Positions 39,552 to 49,668 of a DNA stretch of 64,000 nt are shown piece after piece. Below the pieces are notes generated by a model, which ran no database searches, was not told where the DNA came from, and saw only the letters and a list, made by a program, of their open reading frames with translations. This DNA is from Limnohabitans sp. (GTDB taxonomy: Bacteria > Pseudomonadota > Gammaproteobacteria > Burkholderiales > Burkholderiaceae_C): assembly GCA_009693505.1 (NCBI GenBank), contig SHXD01000001.1:37504-101503 (forward strand). Direction: 5' to 3'. Position 1 is the first letter of the stretch. Each line of letters starts with the position of its first letter. The translations under genes and the position numbers were made by a program.

Positions 39552-40249
39552 GCAACAGACAAAATCAAACCCTGCACCTGACTGAAGCGCAAGCTCGCGA
39601 AGAAATTTGCCGCGTGGGTCAAAGCTTGTTTGACAGGGGCTATGTGCACGCCACTGCGGGCAATATCAGCGTGCGACTTGAAGATGGCTTCTTGATCACA
39701 CCCACCGATGCATGTCTGGGCTTTTTAGAACCCGCTGATTTGGCCTTGCTGGATGCACAAGGTCAGCAATTGAGTGGCAAGCGCGCCAGTAAAACGTTGG
39801 CGCTGCATCGCAAAATTTATGAGGCAAGCGACCATGCGCTAGGCAGCTGGCCCGCTCAATGCGTGATTCACACACACAGCACCCATTGTGTGTCATTGAG
39901 TTTGAGCGCAACAGGCCCTGAGCTTTTACCGCCCATCACGCCTTACTTTGTCATGAAAGTGGGGCATGTGCCCTTGATCCCTTATTTCAGGCCCGGTGAT
40001 CCCATGGCGGCAGATGCGGTCGCCGATGCGATTCTTCACTACGCTCAATTAGACACTCCGATTCGCGCTGTGATGTTGTCGAAACTTGGGCCCAACGTTT
40101 GGCATCAAGATTTGAGCAGCGCCATGTCTGCACTTGAAGAGTTGGAAGAGACTGCCAAGCTTGTGCAAATGACAGCGCCTCAAGCTCTAAAAAATTTATC
40201 GGATGCTCAAATAGAAGAACTGCGGCAGAGTTTTGATGCGGCTTGGTAG
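39548..40249 (+). CDS. otnC: 3-oxo-tetronate 4-phosphate decarboxylase (class II aldolase family)
   Basis: OtnC decarboxylates 3-oxo-tetronate 4-phosphate to dihydroxyacetone phosphate. The 233-residue protein has the class II aldolase fold features: the substrate-binding ATAGNISVRL near the N-terminus and the zinc ligands in HTHSTHCVSLS, with another His further on. I chose the ATG at 39548 overlapping the otnK stop, with GGAG nine bases upstream; the ATG at 39542 has GGAG too close. Confidence 0.92.
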   Translation: MSNRQNQTLHLTEAQAREEICRVGQSLFDRGYVHATAGNISVRLEDGFLITPTDACLGFLEPADLALLDAQGQQLSGKRASKTLALHRKIYEASDHALGSWPAQCVIHTHSTHCVSLSLSATGPELLPPITPYFVMKVGHVPLIPYFRPGDPMAADAVADAILHYAQLDTPIRAVMLSKLGPNVWHQDLSSAMSALEELEETAKLVQMTAPQALKNLSDAQIEELRQSFDAAW

Positions 40250-40315
40250 TTTCTTGCCGAACTTCACATTGACTTTTTTTTCATTGCACCACCCTTTGCT
40301 ATTTGAAAGCTGAAC

Positions 40316-41146
40316 ATGCCTCAATTCGCCGCCAATCTTTCCATGATGTACCCCGATATGGATTTCTTAGACCGCTTTGAAGCTGCGGCCAAAGATGGTT
40401 TCAAAGCCGTTGAGTATTTGTTTCCATACGCCCATGCCGCAGAAGAATTGGCCGCACGACTCAAAGGCAACGACCTTCAGCAGGTTTTGTTCAACATGCC
40501 GCCCGGCGGCATTGACGACGCAAGCACTTTAAGCGCTTGGGAAAAAGGCGATCGCGGCACAGCCTGCTCGCCAGGCCGTGAAGCCGAATACAAAGCGGGT
40601 GTCAAACGTGCCATGCGCTATGCAGAAATTTTAGGCTGCCCCCGTATCCACTCGATGGCAGGTGTGTTGCCTGCGGGTGTTTCACGCGATCAAGCGCAAG
40701 CCACCTTGGTGGCCAATTTAAAGTGGGCGTGCCAAGAAGTGCGCGCACAAGGCTTAGATGTCTTGCTTGAGCCCATTAACTTGCGCGGTATTCCAGGGTT
40801 TTTCGTCAATCGCCAAGACCATGCTCACGAAATAGTGGCACAAGTGGACGAGCCCAATTTGAAAGTCCAAATGGATTTATTCCATTGCCAAATTGTCGAA
40901 GGCGACGTGACCACCAAATTAGAGCGTTACTTTCCCACAGGCAAAGTAGGCCACCTGCAAATTGCCGATGTGCCCTTGCGTCACGAACCTGGCACCGGCG
41001 AATTGAATTGGCCTTATGTATTTGACCTAATCGATCGCCTGTCTGCACAATGGGGCTGGCAAGGCTGGATCGGTTGTGAATACGTGCCTGCTGACACCAC
41101 CTCAGGTGGCACTTCTCGTGGCTTGTCTTGGCTGAAATCAAACTGA
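40316..41146 (+). CDS. otnI: 2-oxo-tetronate isomerase (hydroxypyruvate isomerase family)
   Basis: OtnI isomerises 2-oxo-tetronate to 3-oxo-tetronate, between LtnD and OtnK. The 276-residue TIM-barrel protein belongs to the xylose isomerase-like Hyi family: NLSMMYPDMDFLDRFEAAA at the start, the metal-ligand Glu in LLEPINLRGIPGFF, and the QMDLFHCQIVEGD region. It ends 17 bp before the peptidase gene. With ltnD, otnK and otnC the window holds a complete route from L-threonate to DHAP. Confidence 0.92.
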   Translation: MPQFAANLSMMYPDMDFLDRFEAAAKDGFKAVEYLFPYAHAAEELAARLKGNDLQQVLFNMPPGGIDDASTLSAWEKGDRGTACSPGREAEYKAGVKRAMRYAEILGCPRIHSMAGVLPAGVSRDQAQATLVANLKWACQEVRAQGLDVLLEPINLRGIPGFFVNRQDHAHEIVAQVDEPNLKVQMDLFHCQIVEGDVTTKLERYFPTGKVGHLQIADVPLRHEPGTGELNWPYVFDLIDRLSAQWGWQGWIGCEYVPADTTSGGTSRGLSWLKSN

Positions 41147-41163
41147 ATTTTTTGGAGAGCATC

Positions 41164-42645
41164 ATGAACGCACCGATTCACAAAGAACTTCCTGCACACC
41201 TTTTAAACGCTGAGACTGCTTTGCGTGATGTCACGCAATCGTGGGACTCTTCCATTTTGAAAGAGCTCACAGGCTACATTGAAATCCCCGCCAAGTCGCC
41301 CTCCTTTGACAGCAACTGGGAAGCCAACGGCTATCTCGACACGGTGCTGCGCCAAACGGCTGAGTGGATTGAAGCGCAAAAAGTGGCTGGCCTCAGCTTG
41401 GAAATTTTGCGCTTGCCCGGCCGCACACCGGTTTTGTTTTTTGAGATTCCCGCTACGCGTGCTGCATCTGAAGGTTCTGATCAAACAGTGTTGATGTATG
41501 GCCACTTAGACAAACAACCCGAGTTCAGTGGCTGGCGAAATGACTTAGGCCCTTGGACGCCCAAATACGAAAACGGCAAACTCTATGGCCGCGGCGGTGC
41601 AGACGACGGCTATGCCGCTTATGCCAGCATTGCCGCCGTTCAGGCTTTGAAAAATCAAAAAACACCGCACCCCCGCATTGTGGGTTTGATTGAAACATGT
41701 GAAGAGTCAGGCTCTTACGATTTGTTGCCTTACATCGATGCACTGCGTCCTCGCTTGGGCGATGTGGGCTTGGTCATTTGTTTGGACAGTGGCGCTGGCA
41801 ACTACGATCAGCTGTGGCTCACCACCAGTTTGCGCGGCATGGCCAGTGGTACTTTGAAGGTAGAAATTTTGACCGAAGGCATTCACTCTGGAGATGCCTC
41901 TGGCTTGGTACCCTCCAGCTTTCGCATCATGCGCCAAGTCCTTGACCGTTTAGAAGACAGCAAGTCGGGTCGCCTTTTGCCCGACAGCTTCCACTGCGAA
42001 GTGCCTGCCGATCGACTGGCACAAGCCAAAGCCACCGCTGGTATTTTGGGTGAAGAAGTTTACAAACGTTTTCCATGGGCTCACTACGACTGCGGCGGCT
42101 CCACCATGTTTGCATTGCCCACCACCACCGATCCTTTGCAGGCTTTGCTCAATCGCACTTGGACACCCACACTGAGTGTCACCGGTGCTGAAGGTTTTCC
42201 CACATTAGAAAATGCAGGCAATGTGTTGCGACCTTACACCGCCTTCAAGCTGAGCTTGCGCTTGCCACCTTTGGTCGATGCAGCATCCGCTGTTGCCAAA
42301 ATGAAAGCATTGCTAGAAGACAACGCGCCTTACCAAGCGCGTGTGACTTTTGAATCCAACGGCGGCGCGACAGGTTGGAACGCACCCAGCAGCACACCGT
42401 GGTTTGAAAATGCCTTACAACGTGCCAGTCAATCGCACTTTGGCGCATCGGTGGGCTACATCGGTCAGGGTGGCACCATCCCCCTGATGAGCATGTTGAG
42501 CCAAGGTTTCCCACGCGCTCAAATGATGGTCTGTGGCGTGTTGGGGCCCAAGAGCAATGCGCACGGCCCCAATGAATTTTTGCATGTGCCTTATGCAAAA
42601 AAATTGACAGCCTCGGTGGCTGAAGTCATGGCTTCCTTGCCCTGA
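41164..42645 (+). CDS. M20 family metallopeptidase (CNDP-like dipeptidase)
   Basis: This 493-residue zinc peptidase has all metal and catalytic positions: GHLDKQPEFSGW (His ligand and catalytic Asp), GRGGADDGYAAY (bridging Asp), ETCEESGS (catalytic Glu pair), CLDSG (Asp ligand) and a C-terminal AHGPNEFLHV (His ligand). The resemblance is to carnosinase-like non-specific dipeptidases. The start at 41164 has GGAGAG upstream. It is probably the last gene of the otn operon, though its link to threonate use is not understood. Confidence 0.9.
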   Translation: MNAPIHKELPAHLLNAETALRDVTQSWDSSILKELTGYIEIPAKSPSFDSNWEANGYLDTVLRQTAEWIEAQKVAGLSLEILRLPGRTPVLFFEIPATRAASEGSDQTVLMYGHLDKQPEFSGWRNDLGPWTPKYENGKLYGRGGADDGYAAYASIAAVQALKNQKTPHPRIVGLIETCEESGSYDLLPYIDALRPRLGDVGLVICLDSGAGNYDQLWLTTSLRGMASGTLKVEILTEGIHSGDASGLVPSSFRIMRQVLDRLEDSKSGRLLPDSFHCEVPADRLAQAKATAGILGEEVYKRFPWAHYDCGGSTMFALPTTTDPLQALLNRTWTPTLSVTGAEGFPTLENAGNVLRPYTAFKLSLRLPPLVDAASAVAKMKALLEDNAPYQARVTFESNGGATGWNAPSSTPWFENALQRASQSHFGASVGYIGQGGTIPLMSMLSQGFPRAQMMVCGVLGPKSNAHGPNEFLHVPYAKKLTASVAEVMASLP

Positions 42646-42654
42646 AACCTGCGC

Positions 42655-43827
42655 TCAAGTTGTGCTCTGGTTTTTCCGAATCCAGACCAGCCACATCAAG
42701 GCCAGCGCTGTGAGTGCCACAGGCACGACCGAGCCGTAGTTCAACAAAGTCCAGCCTTGTGTGGTCACCAACGCGCCTGATGCAAACGAGGTAAAGGCCA
42801 TGGTGGCAAAGACACAGAAATTGACGGCCGCTTGGCCGCGATCTTTCTCTTCAGGCCGCCAAGCCGTCATGGCCAGGGTGGTGCTGCCTGTGAAAACAAA
42901 GTTCCAACCGACACCCAGCACAAACAAGGCCAACACAAATTGATGCAACTCAGTGCCCGAAAGCGCTAAGGTGATGCAGACAAAGTTCAAAAGCACGCCC
43001 ACCGCCATGATTTGGAGGACGCCAAATTTCTTAATCAGATGACCTGTGAAAAAGCCTGGCGCAAACATGCCAATGACGTGCCACTCTAAAACCAATGCGA
43101 TATCGCTGAACGGATAACCGCACACCTGCATGGCCAGAGGTGTTGCCGCCATCAATAAATTCATGACGCCATAACAGAGCGCTGCTGCGGCTGCAGCCAC
43201 AATGAACACGGGTTGTTTCATGATCTCGCTCAATGGGCGACCTTCAGAGCTGCCTTTGACTTTCTCGACCACGGGCGGAAACTTCACAAAGTGCATCAGC
43301 ACCATGCCCAATACCGCCACGGCCGTGAGGGCCACATAGGCGCCCATGAAAGGCGTTTCAAACCACCCTTTGCTGTGAGAGGCCAAATTAGGACCCACGA
43401 TGGCGCCAATCAAGCCACCCGCCATGACCCATGAAACCGCCTTTTCTCGAAAGGAAGCTTCTGCCAATTCGGCGGCGGCAAATCGGTAAAGTTGGCCGTT
43501 GGCGCTGTAAAAGCCGGCCACCAAAGTTGCGAACACCAGCATTTCAAAATGACGGGTGTAAGCGGCATAGGCACACAAAATGGCCGACAACAAGCCCACC
43601 AACAAACCCAACTGAAAAGAAACTCTGCGGCCCCACTTGGCTTGTGACTTGGCTACCAAGCCTGTCGACAAAGCGCCGCCCACCACATAGCCCATCACCG
43701 GCAAGGTGGCCATCCAGCCAACTGGCGCAAGGCTTAGGCCGACAAGACCATTGATTGCAATGAAGGTGACGTTGTTGGTGAGAAACAGCCCTTGGCACAA
43801 TGCCAGCAAAAAAAGATTGGGGTTCAT
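42655..43827 (-). CDS. MFS transporter
   Basis: This 390-residue major facilitator protein has about twelve hydrophobic helices. The loop between helices 2 and 3 (AKSQAKWGRRVSF) keeps the family's GRR signature. It faces the M20 gene with only 9 bp between stops. The substrate is unknown. It has no sequence hallmark of a carboxylate or sugar-acid carrier, so calling it the threonate importer would be a guess from proximity alone. Confidence 0.85.
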   Translation of the reverse strand: MNPNLFLLALCQGLFLTNNVTFIAINGLVGLSLAPVGWMATLPVMGYVVGGALSTGLVAKSQAKWGRRVSFQLGLLVGLLSAILCAYAAYTRHFEMLVFATLVAGFYSANGQLYRFAAAELAEASFREKAVSWVMAGGLIGAIVGPNLASHSKGWFETPFMGAYVALTAVAVLGMVLMHFVKFPPVVEKVKGSSEGRPLSEIMKQPVFIVAAAAAALCYGVMNLLMAATPLAMQVCGYPFSDIALVLEWHVIGMFAPGFFTGHLIKKFGVLQIMAVGVLLNFVCITLALSGTELHQFVLALFVLGVGWNFVFTGSTTLAMTAWRPEEKDRGQAAVNFCVFATMAFTSFASGALVTTQGWTLLNYGSVVPVALTALALMWLVWIRKNQSTT

Positions 43828-43841
43828 ACACCGGAGTGTAT

Positions 43842-44609
43842 CTAATCCCAGCTACTCAATGTAGACAAAACGGCGACAGGCGCTGTTTCAGCGCGCAACA
43901 CCCGATTGCCTAAGCTCACAGGTACAAACCCTGCTGCAATGGCTTGTGCTTCCTCTGTGGGACTCAGACCACCTTCCGGCCCGCTCAGCAAAACAATCTC
44001 GCTCATCTTGGACGGGTCCTCGTCTTTGGAGGTTTTGAGCGTCGGCCTCATTTCTTGGAGCGAACGGGTGCCGGGCGCCAATGACAAGACCCATCTCGCG
44101 GCTTGCAAGGGTGCGACTGATAGCTGCGCAATGGCCTGAGAAAGATTAACCGGCGCGGCCACTTGCAAAACTCGGTTGCGACCACACTGCTCACTAGAGG
44201 CCACCGCAATGGCTTGCCAATGCGCTAATTTTTTATCTGCGCGCTCACCCTTGAGTTTCAGAACACTGCGCTCTGCCGTGATGGGCAACAGCGTGATGGC
44301 GCCCAACTCAGTGGCTTTTTCAAGCAACCAATCCATGCGCTCATTGGCCGTGATACCCGACCACAAATGGACGCCAATGTTTAACTCACGCTCAATGTGG
44401 ATTTGCTCACCCACGCGCACCGACACATCACTGCGGCCCATCTGCGTGACCACAGCTTTGAACTCACCGCCTTGGCCATTGAAAAGAGTGATCTCATCAT
44501 TGGGCTGAAGCCTGAGAACTTGCACATGCCTTGCCGTGCCTGATGGCAAATTCAACGCGTCCCCTGAGATGAGCGCGGTTGGACAATGAAAGCGTGGCAG
44601 GTTTGACAT
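43842..44609 (-). CDS. rsmE: 16S rRNA m3U1498 methyltransferase RsmE
   Basis: RsmE methylates N3 of U1498 in 16S rRNA. The 255-residue SPOUT-fold enzyme shows ATELGAITLLPITAERS, SSEQCGRNRVLQV and the SAM-binding knot LSGPEGGLSPTE followed by LGNRVLRAETAPVA. The ATG at 44609 is used; a TTG just before it is possible. It lies 20 bp downstream of amgK on the same strand. Confidence 0.96.
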   Translation of the reverse strand: MSNLPRFHCPTALISGDALNLPSGTARHVQVLRLQPNDEITLFNGQGGEFKAVVTQMGRSDVSVRVGEQIHIERELNIGVHLWSGITANERMDWLLEKATELGAITLLPITAERSVLKLKGERADKKLAHWQAIAVASSEQCGRNRVLQVAAPVNLSQAIAQLSVAPLQAARWVLSLAPGTRSLQEMRPTLKTSKDEDPSKMSEIVLLSGPEGGLSPTEEAQAIAAGFVPVSLGNRVLRAETAPVAVLSTLSSWD

Positions 44610-44629
44610 CAATGTTTGACTTTCAGCAC

Positions 44630-45775
44630 TTACAAACGACCAAACGCAAAACCCGTCACACCGTCTTTGCCTTCTACTTCTTCGATCAGGCGAAGCAAGG
44701 GTCTGAGTTCAATGTACCGGGCGGCTGTTGAGCGAATGTAGGCCATGAAACGGGGTGCATCGGCCAAATATTTTTCTTTGCCATCGCGCAACGTCAGGCG
44801 CGCAAAAATACCCGCCACCTTCAGATGGCGCTGCAAGCCCATCCACTCTACTGCGCGGTAGAAAACACCAAAATCTTGGTGCCAATCTTCAAACTCGAGC
44901 AGGCCGGCCTTGCGCGCTTTTTCCCAATAGCGGATGGTGACATCAAGCACAAAATCTTCTTCCCAGGTTAGGAAAGCATCGCGCATCAAACTGGCCACGT
45001 CATAGGTGACAGGGCCATACACCGCGTCTTGAAAATCCAACACGCCTAAAGCTGCATCACTGCCCGTGGGCATCATCAAATTGCGCGGCATGAAATCGCG
45101 ATGGACAAACACCGACGGGCTGGCCAGATTGCGCGTCACCAGCATTTTAAAGGTGCTGTCTAGCGTGTTCCTCATCTTGCCTTGAACATCAATTTGACGA
45201 TGCTGTGCAAGGTACCAGTCTGGAAACAAGCCCAGCTCTCGGTTCAGCAAAGCTTCATCATAGGGCGGCAAGACGCCTGGTTGAGAAGACAACTGCCACG
45301 CAATCAAGGCGTCAACAGCCTGCATGTAAAGCGCGTGGTTGGCTTGCGGATTTTTGACGTCAATGGCGGACATCATGGTCTGGTCGCCCAAATCTGTGAG
45401 TAGCATGAAGCCTTGCGCTTCGTGCCATGCTAAAACCTCGGGGGCTTTGAGCCCTGCCAACTGCATGAGTTTGGCAACCTTGACAAAGGGTTCACAGTTT
45501 TCTTTGTCGGGCGGTGCGTCCATCACAATCAGGCTGGCGCCCGCTTGCGTGTCAACACGCAAATAACGCCTGAAACTGGCGTCGGCAGATGCAACTCTTA
45601 AACTGGATAGCACAAGGCCATTCGTTTGCGCCAAAGCCTCTAGCCATGAAATGCACGCCAATTGGCGCTTCGGGTCAGCCCAAGTCACATTCGACGTCGA
45701 AATTTGATCAGAATTCAAGTTCTCATTCCAGTTGTAAAAATCAAGCCATGCCACCCGACCGCGTTCTTGGGTCAT
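44630..45775 (-). CDS. amgK: N-acetylmuramate/N-acetylglucosamine kinase AmgK
   Basis: AmgK phosphorylates MurNAc and GlcNAc at the anomeric position in cell-wall sugar salvage. The 381-residue protein has a kinase-like fold with SADASFRRYLRV, MDAPPDKENCEPF, the catalytic HRDFMPRNLM and the metal-binding DFQDAVYGP. About 25 residues at the N-terminus exceed the usual length, and the start is uncertain: GTG at 45787 or an internal TTG/GTG nearer the conserved part are alternatives. It is divergent from lptD, as in pseudomonads, but murU is 10 kb away. Confidence 0.9.
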   Translation of the reverse strand: MTQERGRVAWLDFYNWNENLNSDQISTSNVTWADPKRQLACISWLEALAQTNGLVLSSLRVASADASFRRYLRVDTQAGASLIVMDAPPDKENCEPFVKVAKLMQLAGLKAPEVLAWHEAQGFMLLTDLGDQTMMSAIDVKNPQANHALYMQAVDALIAWQLSSQPGVLPPYDEALLNRELGLFPDWYLAQHRQIDVQGKMRNTLDSTFKMLVTRNLASPSVFVHRDFMPRNLMMPTGSDAALGVLDFQDAVYGPVTYDVASLMRDAFLTWEEDFVLDVTIRYWEKARKAGLLEFEDWHQDFGVFYRAVEWMGLQRHLKVAGIFARLTLRDGKEKYLADAPRFMAYIRSTAARYIELRPLLRLIEEVEGKDGVTGFAFGRL

Positions 45776-45836
45776 GTTGGGCGGCACTCATGGATAATCC
45801 ATTCTACAAACACCCGTCAACCTGGACGATAGCCCT

Positions 45837-48275
45837 TTGAAGACACGCCCCACATTTCAGACGCTCAAGCACCTACAAGCCCTGCCGCTGACTTGTATGT
45901 TACTTGGGCTCACGCCGGTCTGGGGCCAAGTTCCGGGTCCAGTCAAAGGGCCTTCAGAGCTCAGTCTGCCTGCCGCCGTCCCTGTCGTCATTCTTCAAAA
46001 CAGCATTCGCCTAGAAGAGAAAATTTCCGAAGTCGAGCGCAAACAATCGCCCTTCTTTATTTCGGGCAAGCACATCAATGCCCGCCCCGACCTGGACATG
46101 GTCATCGAAGGCGATGCTTTGCTGCGCAAGCAAGGCCTTACTGTGAAGGCCCAACGCATTGAATACGACCAGTCTAAAGGCACCTTGAAAGCCATCGGCG
46201 ATGTCAAGATTAATCGAGAAGGAAATGCCTTCCAAGGCAGTTCCTTGATCTTGCAGGCAGATGCCTTTCAAGGCAAATTTTCGCAAGCTGACTACACTTT
46301 GCTCAAAGGTGGCGGCCATGGCAAGGCCTCTGAAATTGAGTTCATCGATCAGCAGCGCGCCATCATTCGCAATGCGACCTACACCACCTGCGTGCGCTTG
46401 CCAGGCCCCAGCTGGCTGCCTGAATGGGTGCTCAAAGCGGCCAGCCTTCAAGTGAATGAAGAAGACGACACCATTCAAGCCAAGGACCTGCAACTTCGCT
46501 TCAAAGATGTGCCGATCTTGGCTGCGCCCTCGCTGACTTTTCCGCTGAACAGCACCAGACAGTCGGGCTTGCTGTCGCCACTGATTGGCATTGATACCGT
46601 CAGCGGTATTGAGATCTCTTCGCCTTATTATTGGAACATTGCGCCCAATCGCGATGCCACACTGACAAGCACGTTCATGAGCAAGCGTGGCGTAGCTTTT
46701 GATTCTGAGTTTCGCTACCTAGAGCCTGACAGCCAAGGTCAGACACGTTTCAACCTGATGCCCAACGACACCCTGCGCCAGCAATCTCGCTGGGGTCTCT
46801 CGACTCAGCATATCGGCGGCATTGATACCGGTAACAGCACCTTGGGCCGCTTAGGTGTGAATGTGAATTTGAACCGGGTCAGCGACGACAACTACTGGCG
46901 GGATTTTCCTCGAGCCGGTTTGACGCTGACACAACGTCTGCTGCCTGCCACTGGTAGCCTTCATTGGGCGCAAGGCGATCTCTCCATGATGACGCAAGTC
47001 TTAAAATTTCAGACTTTGCAAGACATCAGCTCACCCATCACGCCGCCCTACGATCGCTCGCCTCAAATAGTGGCACGCTACAACACATGGGATCTCAACG
47101 GTTTTGATGTGGGCGCCACGGCCGACACAACCCGTTTTGAGGCCGACTACAGCCGAATACCTGGTGGCACGGGTTCTATTTTGCGCAATGGTCAACGCAG
47201 CTTTGCAGCCGCCCAAATCAGCCGGCCGTGGCTCAAACCTTGGGGCTTTGTGATTCCAAAAATACAGCTCCACGCCACACGCTACCAGTTGGACTCAGCT
47301 CTTGCTAACGGTCAATTGGAAGCCAACCGCTTGCTGCCGACTTTCAGCTTGGACACGGGCCTTGTTTATGAGCGAGACGCCTTAGTCTTTGGTCGAGGCT
47401 TAAGACAAACTCTGGAGCCTCGGGCCTTTTTTGTCAGAACACCCTACAAAGATCAAAGCCAACTGCCCAGTTACGACAGTGGCGCAACAGACTTTAACCT
47501 CACCACGGTCTACTCCGAGAATCCGTATGTGGGTCAAGACCGCATTGCAGACAACAACTTGGTGACTTTGGGTGTGAACAGCCGATTTTTTGACAGCACC
47601 ACGGGCGCAGAGCTGGCGCGCTTTGGTTTTGCTCAGCGGTATCGATTCTCTGATCAACTGGTCAGGTTGCCAGGGGAGTTGCCGGTGTCCTCTGGTTATA
47701 GCGATATTTTGCTGGGCGCGGGTGTACGTTGGGACAACCGCTGGACCTTCGATTCAAGCTTGCAATTTGATGCGCAAACCCACCGCACGACACGCACCAC
47801 GCTAAGCACCCGCTTCAATCCGACACCCTACCGTGTTTTCAATACAGCCTACCGCTTGGCGCGTGATCAAAGCGAGCAAATTGATGTGGGCTGGCAATGG
47901 CCTTTGCGTGACTTTTCCTTTGTCAAGAATGACGAAGCCCCTGGCAACCACCAGGTGTTGGGCCCTGGCCAAGGCTTGGGCGCCGATCGCTGGTACAGCG
48001 TTGGGCGCATGAACTTCAGCTTGAAGGATCGCAAAATGGTTGACACCTTGCTAGGGCTTGAATACGACTCAGGTTGCTGGCTGGGTCGCGTTGTTTATGA
48101 ACGCCTTCAAAGCACGACAAGCACCTCACGCAGCCGGATTCTTTTTCAACTTGAATTTGTGGGATTGGCCCGTGTTGGCTCTAGTCCTTTGAAAACATTG
48201 CGCGACAATATCCCCCGTTACCAATACCTCCGCGAAGATTTAGCGCCCACCACCAGGTTCACGACATATGACTAA
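45837..48275 (+). CDS. lptD: LPS-assembly outer-membrane protein LptD
   Basis: LptD with LptE inserts LPS into the outer leaflet of the outer membrane. The 812-residue protein starts with TTG at 45837, giving a signal sequence (residues 1-30, MKTRPTFQTLKHL) that no other start provides. The OstA-like periplasmic domain (about 80-210) holds GDALLRKQGLTVKAQRIEYD, and the C-terminal part is a long beta-barrel with many aromatic strands. Cys pairs in NATYTTCVRLP and DSGCWLG could form the inter-domain disulfide. It overlaps surA by 8 bp. Confidence 0.94.
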   Translation: MKTRPTFQTLKHLQALPLTCMLLGLTPVWGQVPGPVKGPSELSLPAAVPVVILQNSIRLEEKISEVERKQSPFFISGKHINARPDLDMVIEGDALLRKQGLTVKAQRIEYDQSKGTLKAIGDVKINREGNAFQGSSLILQADAFQGKFSQADYTLLKGGGHGKASEIEFIDQQRAIIRNATYTTCVRLPGPSWLPEWVLKAASLQVNEEDDTIQAKDLQLRFKDVPILAAPSLTFPLNSTRQSGLLSPLIGIDTVSGIEISSPYYWNIAPNRDATLTSTFMSKRGVAFDSEFRYLEPDSQGQTRFNLMPNDTLRQQSRWGLSTQHIGGIDTGNSTLGRLGVNVNLNRVSDDNYWRDFPRAGLTLTQRLLPATGSLHWAQGDLSMMTQVLKFQTLQDISSPITPPYDRSPQIVARYNTWDLNGFDVGATADTTRFEADYSRIPGGTGSILRNGQRSFAAAQISRPWLKPWGFVIPKIQLHATRYQLDSALANGQLEANRLLPTFSLDTGLVYERDALVFGRGLRQTLEPRAFFVRTPYKDQSQLPSYDSGATDFNLTTVYSENPYVGQDRIADNNLVTLGVNSRFFDSTTGAELARFGFAQRYRFSDQLVRLPGELPVSSGYSDILLGAGVRWDNRWTFDSSLQFDAQTHRTTRTTLSTRFNPTPYRVFNTAYRLARDQSEQIDVGWQWPLRDFSFVKNDEAPGNHQVLGPGQGLGADRWYSVGRMNFSLKDRKMVDTLLGLEYDSGCWLGRVVYERLQSTTSTSRSRILFQLEFVGLARVGSSPLKTLRDNIPRYQYLREDLAPTTRFTTYD

Positions 48276-49668
48276 ATTTTTTGCAATGAACACATCCCTG
48301 CTTCGTTTGAACTTAAGCGTGCGTCCTGTCTGCGGTCTCGTCTGTCAAGTGGCCCTGAGCATAGGCATGATCGCAAGCTTTTTAGGGGCGCTCATTGGGC
48401 CGGGCCTGGTACAGGCCCAGAGCAATTTGAAAGCACGGCCCATTGAATATATTGTTGCCGTTGTGAATTCAGAGCCCATCACGAACAACGAAGTTCAAAA
48501 TCTAAAGCTGCGTTTAGAAAAGCAATTGCAGCCGGGTACCGCAGCACCCAGTGCGCAAGTGTTGACACAGCAGGCGCTTGATCAATTGATCAATGAGAAA
48601 GCCCAAGTGCAACAAGCTCGCGACAATGGTATTCGCATTGATGACACCGAAGTCGATCAAACAGAGCTCAACATTGCACGTCAAAATCAAGTCTCCAAAG
48701 AAGAACTTTACAAACGAATTGCTCTGGAAGGATTGAGCGTTTCTGCTTTTCGCGAGCAACTGCGCACTCAATTGATGATCAGCCGTCTGCGCGAACGAGA
48801 CGTTGACAACAGGGCACGTATTTCTGACACCGATGTAGAACAATTCATTCAAAGTCAGCAAGCAGGCAAGCCCGTGGCTAGCAGTCAAGTGGATATCAAC
48901 CTGGCCATGATTTTGATTGCCGTGCCTGAAAACAGTTCTGAACAAGAGGCCGCTGAACTCAAGCTCAAAGCGCAACAAATTGTGCAACGTGCAAAACGTG
49001 GCGAGAGCTTTGCGGCATTGGCACAAGCCTTCTCTCAAGCCCTTGATAAAGGCGCCAATGGCGGCGAAATGGGTCTGCGCGCCGCCGACCGCTACCCCAC
49101 ACTCTTCATTGACAGTACGCAAAACCTGAACAAAGGCGAGGTCTCAGACCCTGTTCGGTCAGGGGCTGGGTTCCATATCTTGAAGGTATTGGACAAAAAA
49201 CAAAGTGAGCGGAGCAGCACCTTGATTGTGCAAACGCGTGCTCGCCATATTTTGTTGCGCACTGGGAACGACTTGTCAGAAGCAGCTGCACGCAGTCGCT
49301 TGCTCACCTACAAACAAAGGGTTCAGGCAGGTGGTGACTTTGCCGATTTATCGCGCCAGTTCTCGCAAGACGGAAGCGCAGCAGCAGGTGGCGATTTAGG
49401 TTGGGCAAGCCCCGGTCAGTTTGTACCAGAATTTGAAGAGGTCTTGGCGCGCCTGCAACCTGGGCAAATTTCCGACCCCTTGATTTCTCGGTTTGGCGCA
49501 CACCTCATTCAGGTCTTGGAGCGTCGAGAGGTGCCTTTGTCGGTTCGCGAGCAGCGTGAAATGGTTCGTACTCAATTGCGCGAAAAGAAAATTGAAGAGC
49601 TTTATTCAGCATGGGTTGAGGAATTACGCGGTCGCGCTTATGTTGAATTGCGCGACCCTCCCCAATGA
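48268..49668 (+). CDS. surA: Periplasmic chaperone and peptidyl-prolyl isomerase SurA
   Basis: SurA escorts outer-membrane proteins, LptD among them, across the periplasm. The 466-residue protein has a signal sequence ending near [11 protein letters not shown] (residue 51), an N-terminal chaperone domain with [14 protein letters not shown], and two parvulin domains (about residues 205-310 and 325-430), the second marked by [17 protein letters not shown]. It overlaps lptD by 8 bp and rsmA by 4 bp. Confidence 0.95.
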   Translation: MTKFFAMNTSLLRLNLSVRPVCGLVCQVALSIGMIASFLGALIGPGLVQAQSNLKARPIEYIVAVVNSEPITNNEVQNLKLRLEKQLQPGTAAPSAQVLTQQALDQLINEKAQVQQARDNGIRIDDTEVDQTELNIARQNQVSKEELYKRIALEGLSVSAFREQLRTQLMISRLRERDVDNRARISDTDVEQFIQSQQAGKPVASSQVDINLAMILIAVPENSSEQEAAELKLKAQQIVQRAKRGESFAALAQAFSQALDKGANGGEMGLRAADRYPTLFIDSTQNLNKGEVSDPVRSGAGFHILKVLDKKQSERSSTLIVQTRARHILLRTGNDLSEAAARSRLLTYKQRVQAGGDFADLSRQFSQDGSAAAGGDLGWASPGQFVPEFEEVLARLQPGQISDPLISRFGAHLIQVLERREVPLSVREQREMVRTQLREKKIEELYSAWVEELRGRAYVELRDPPQ

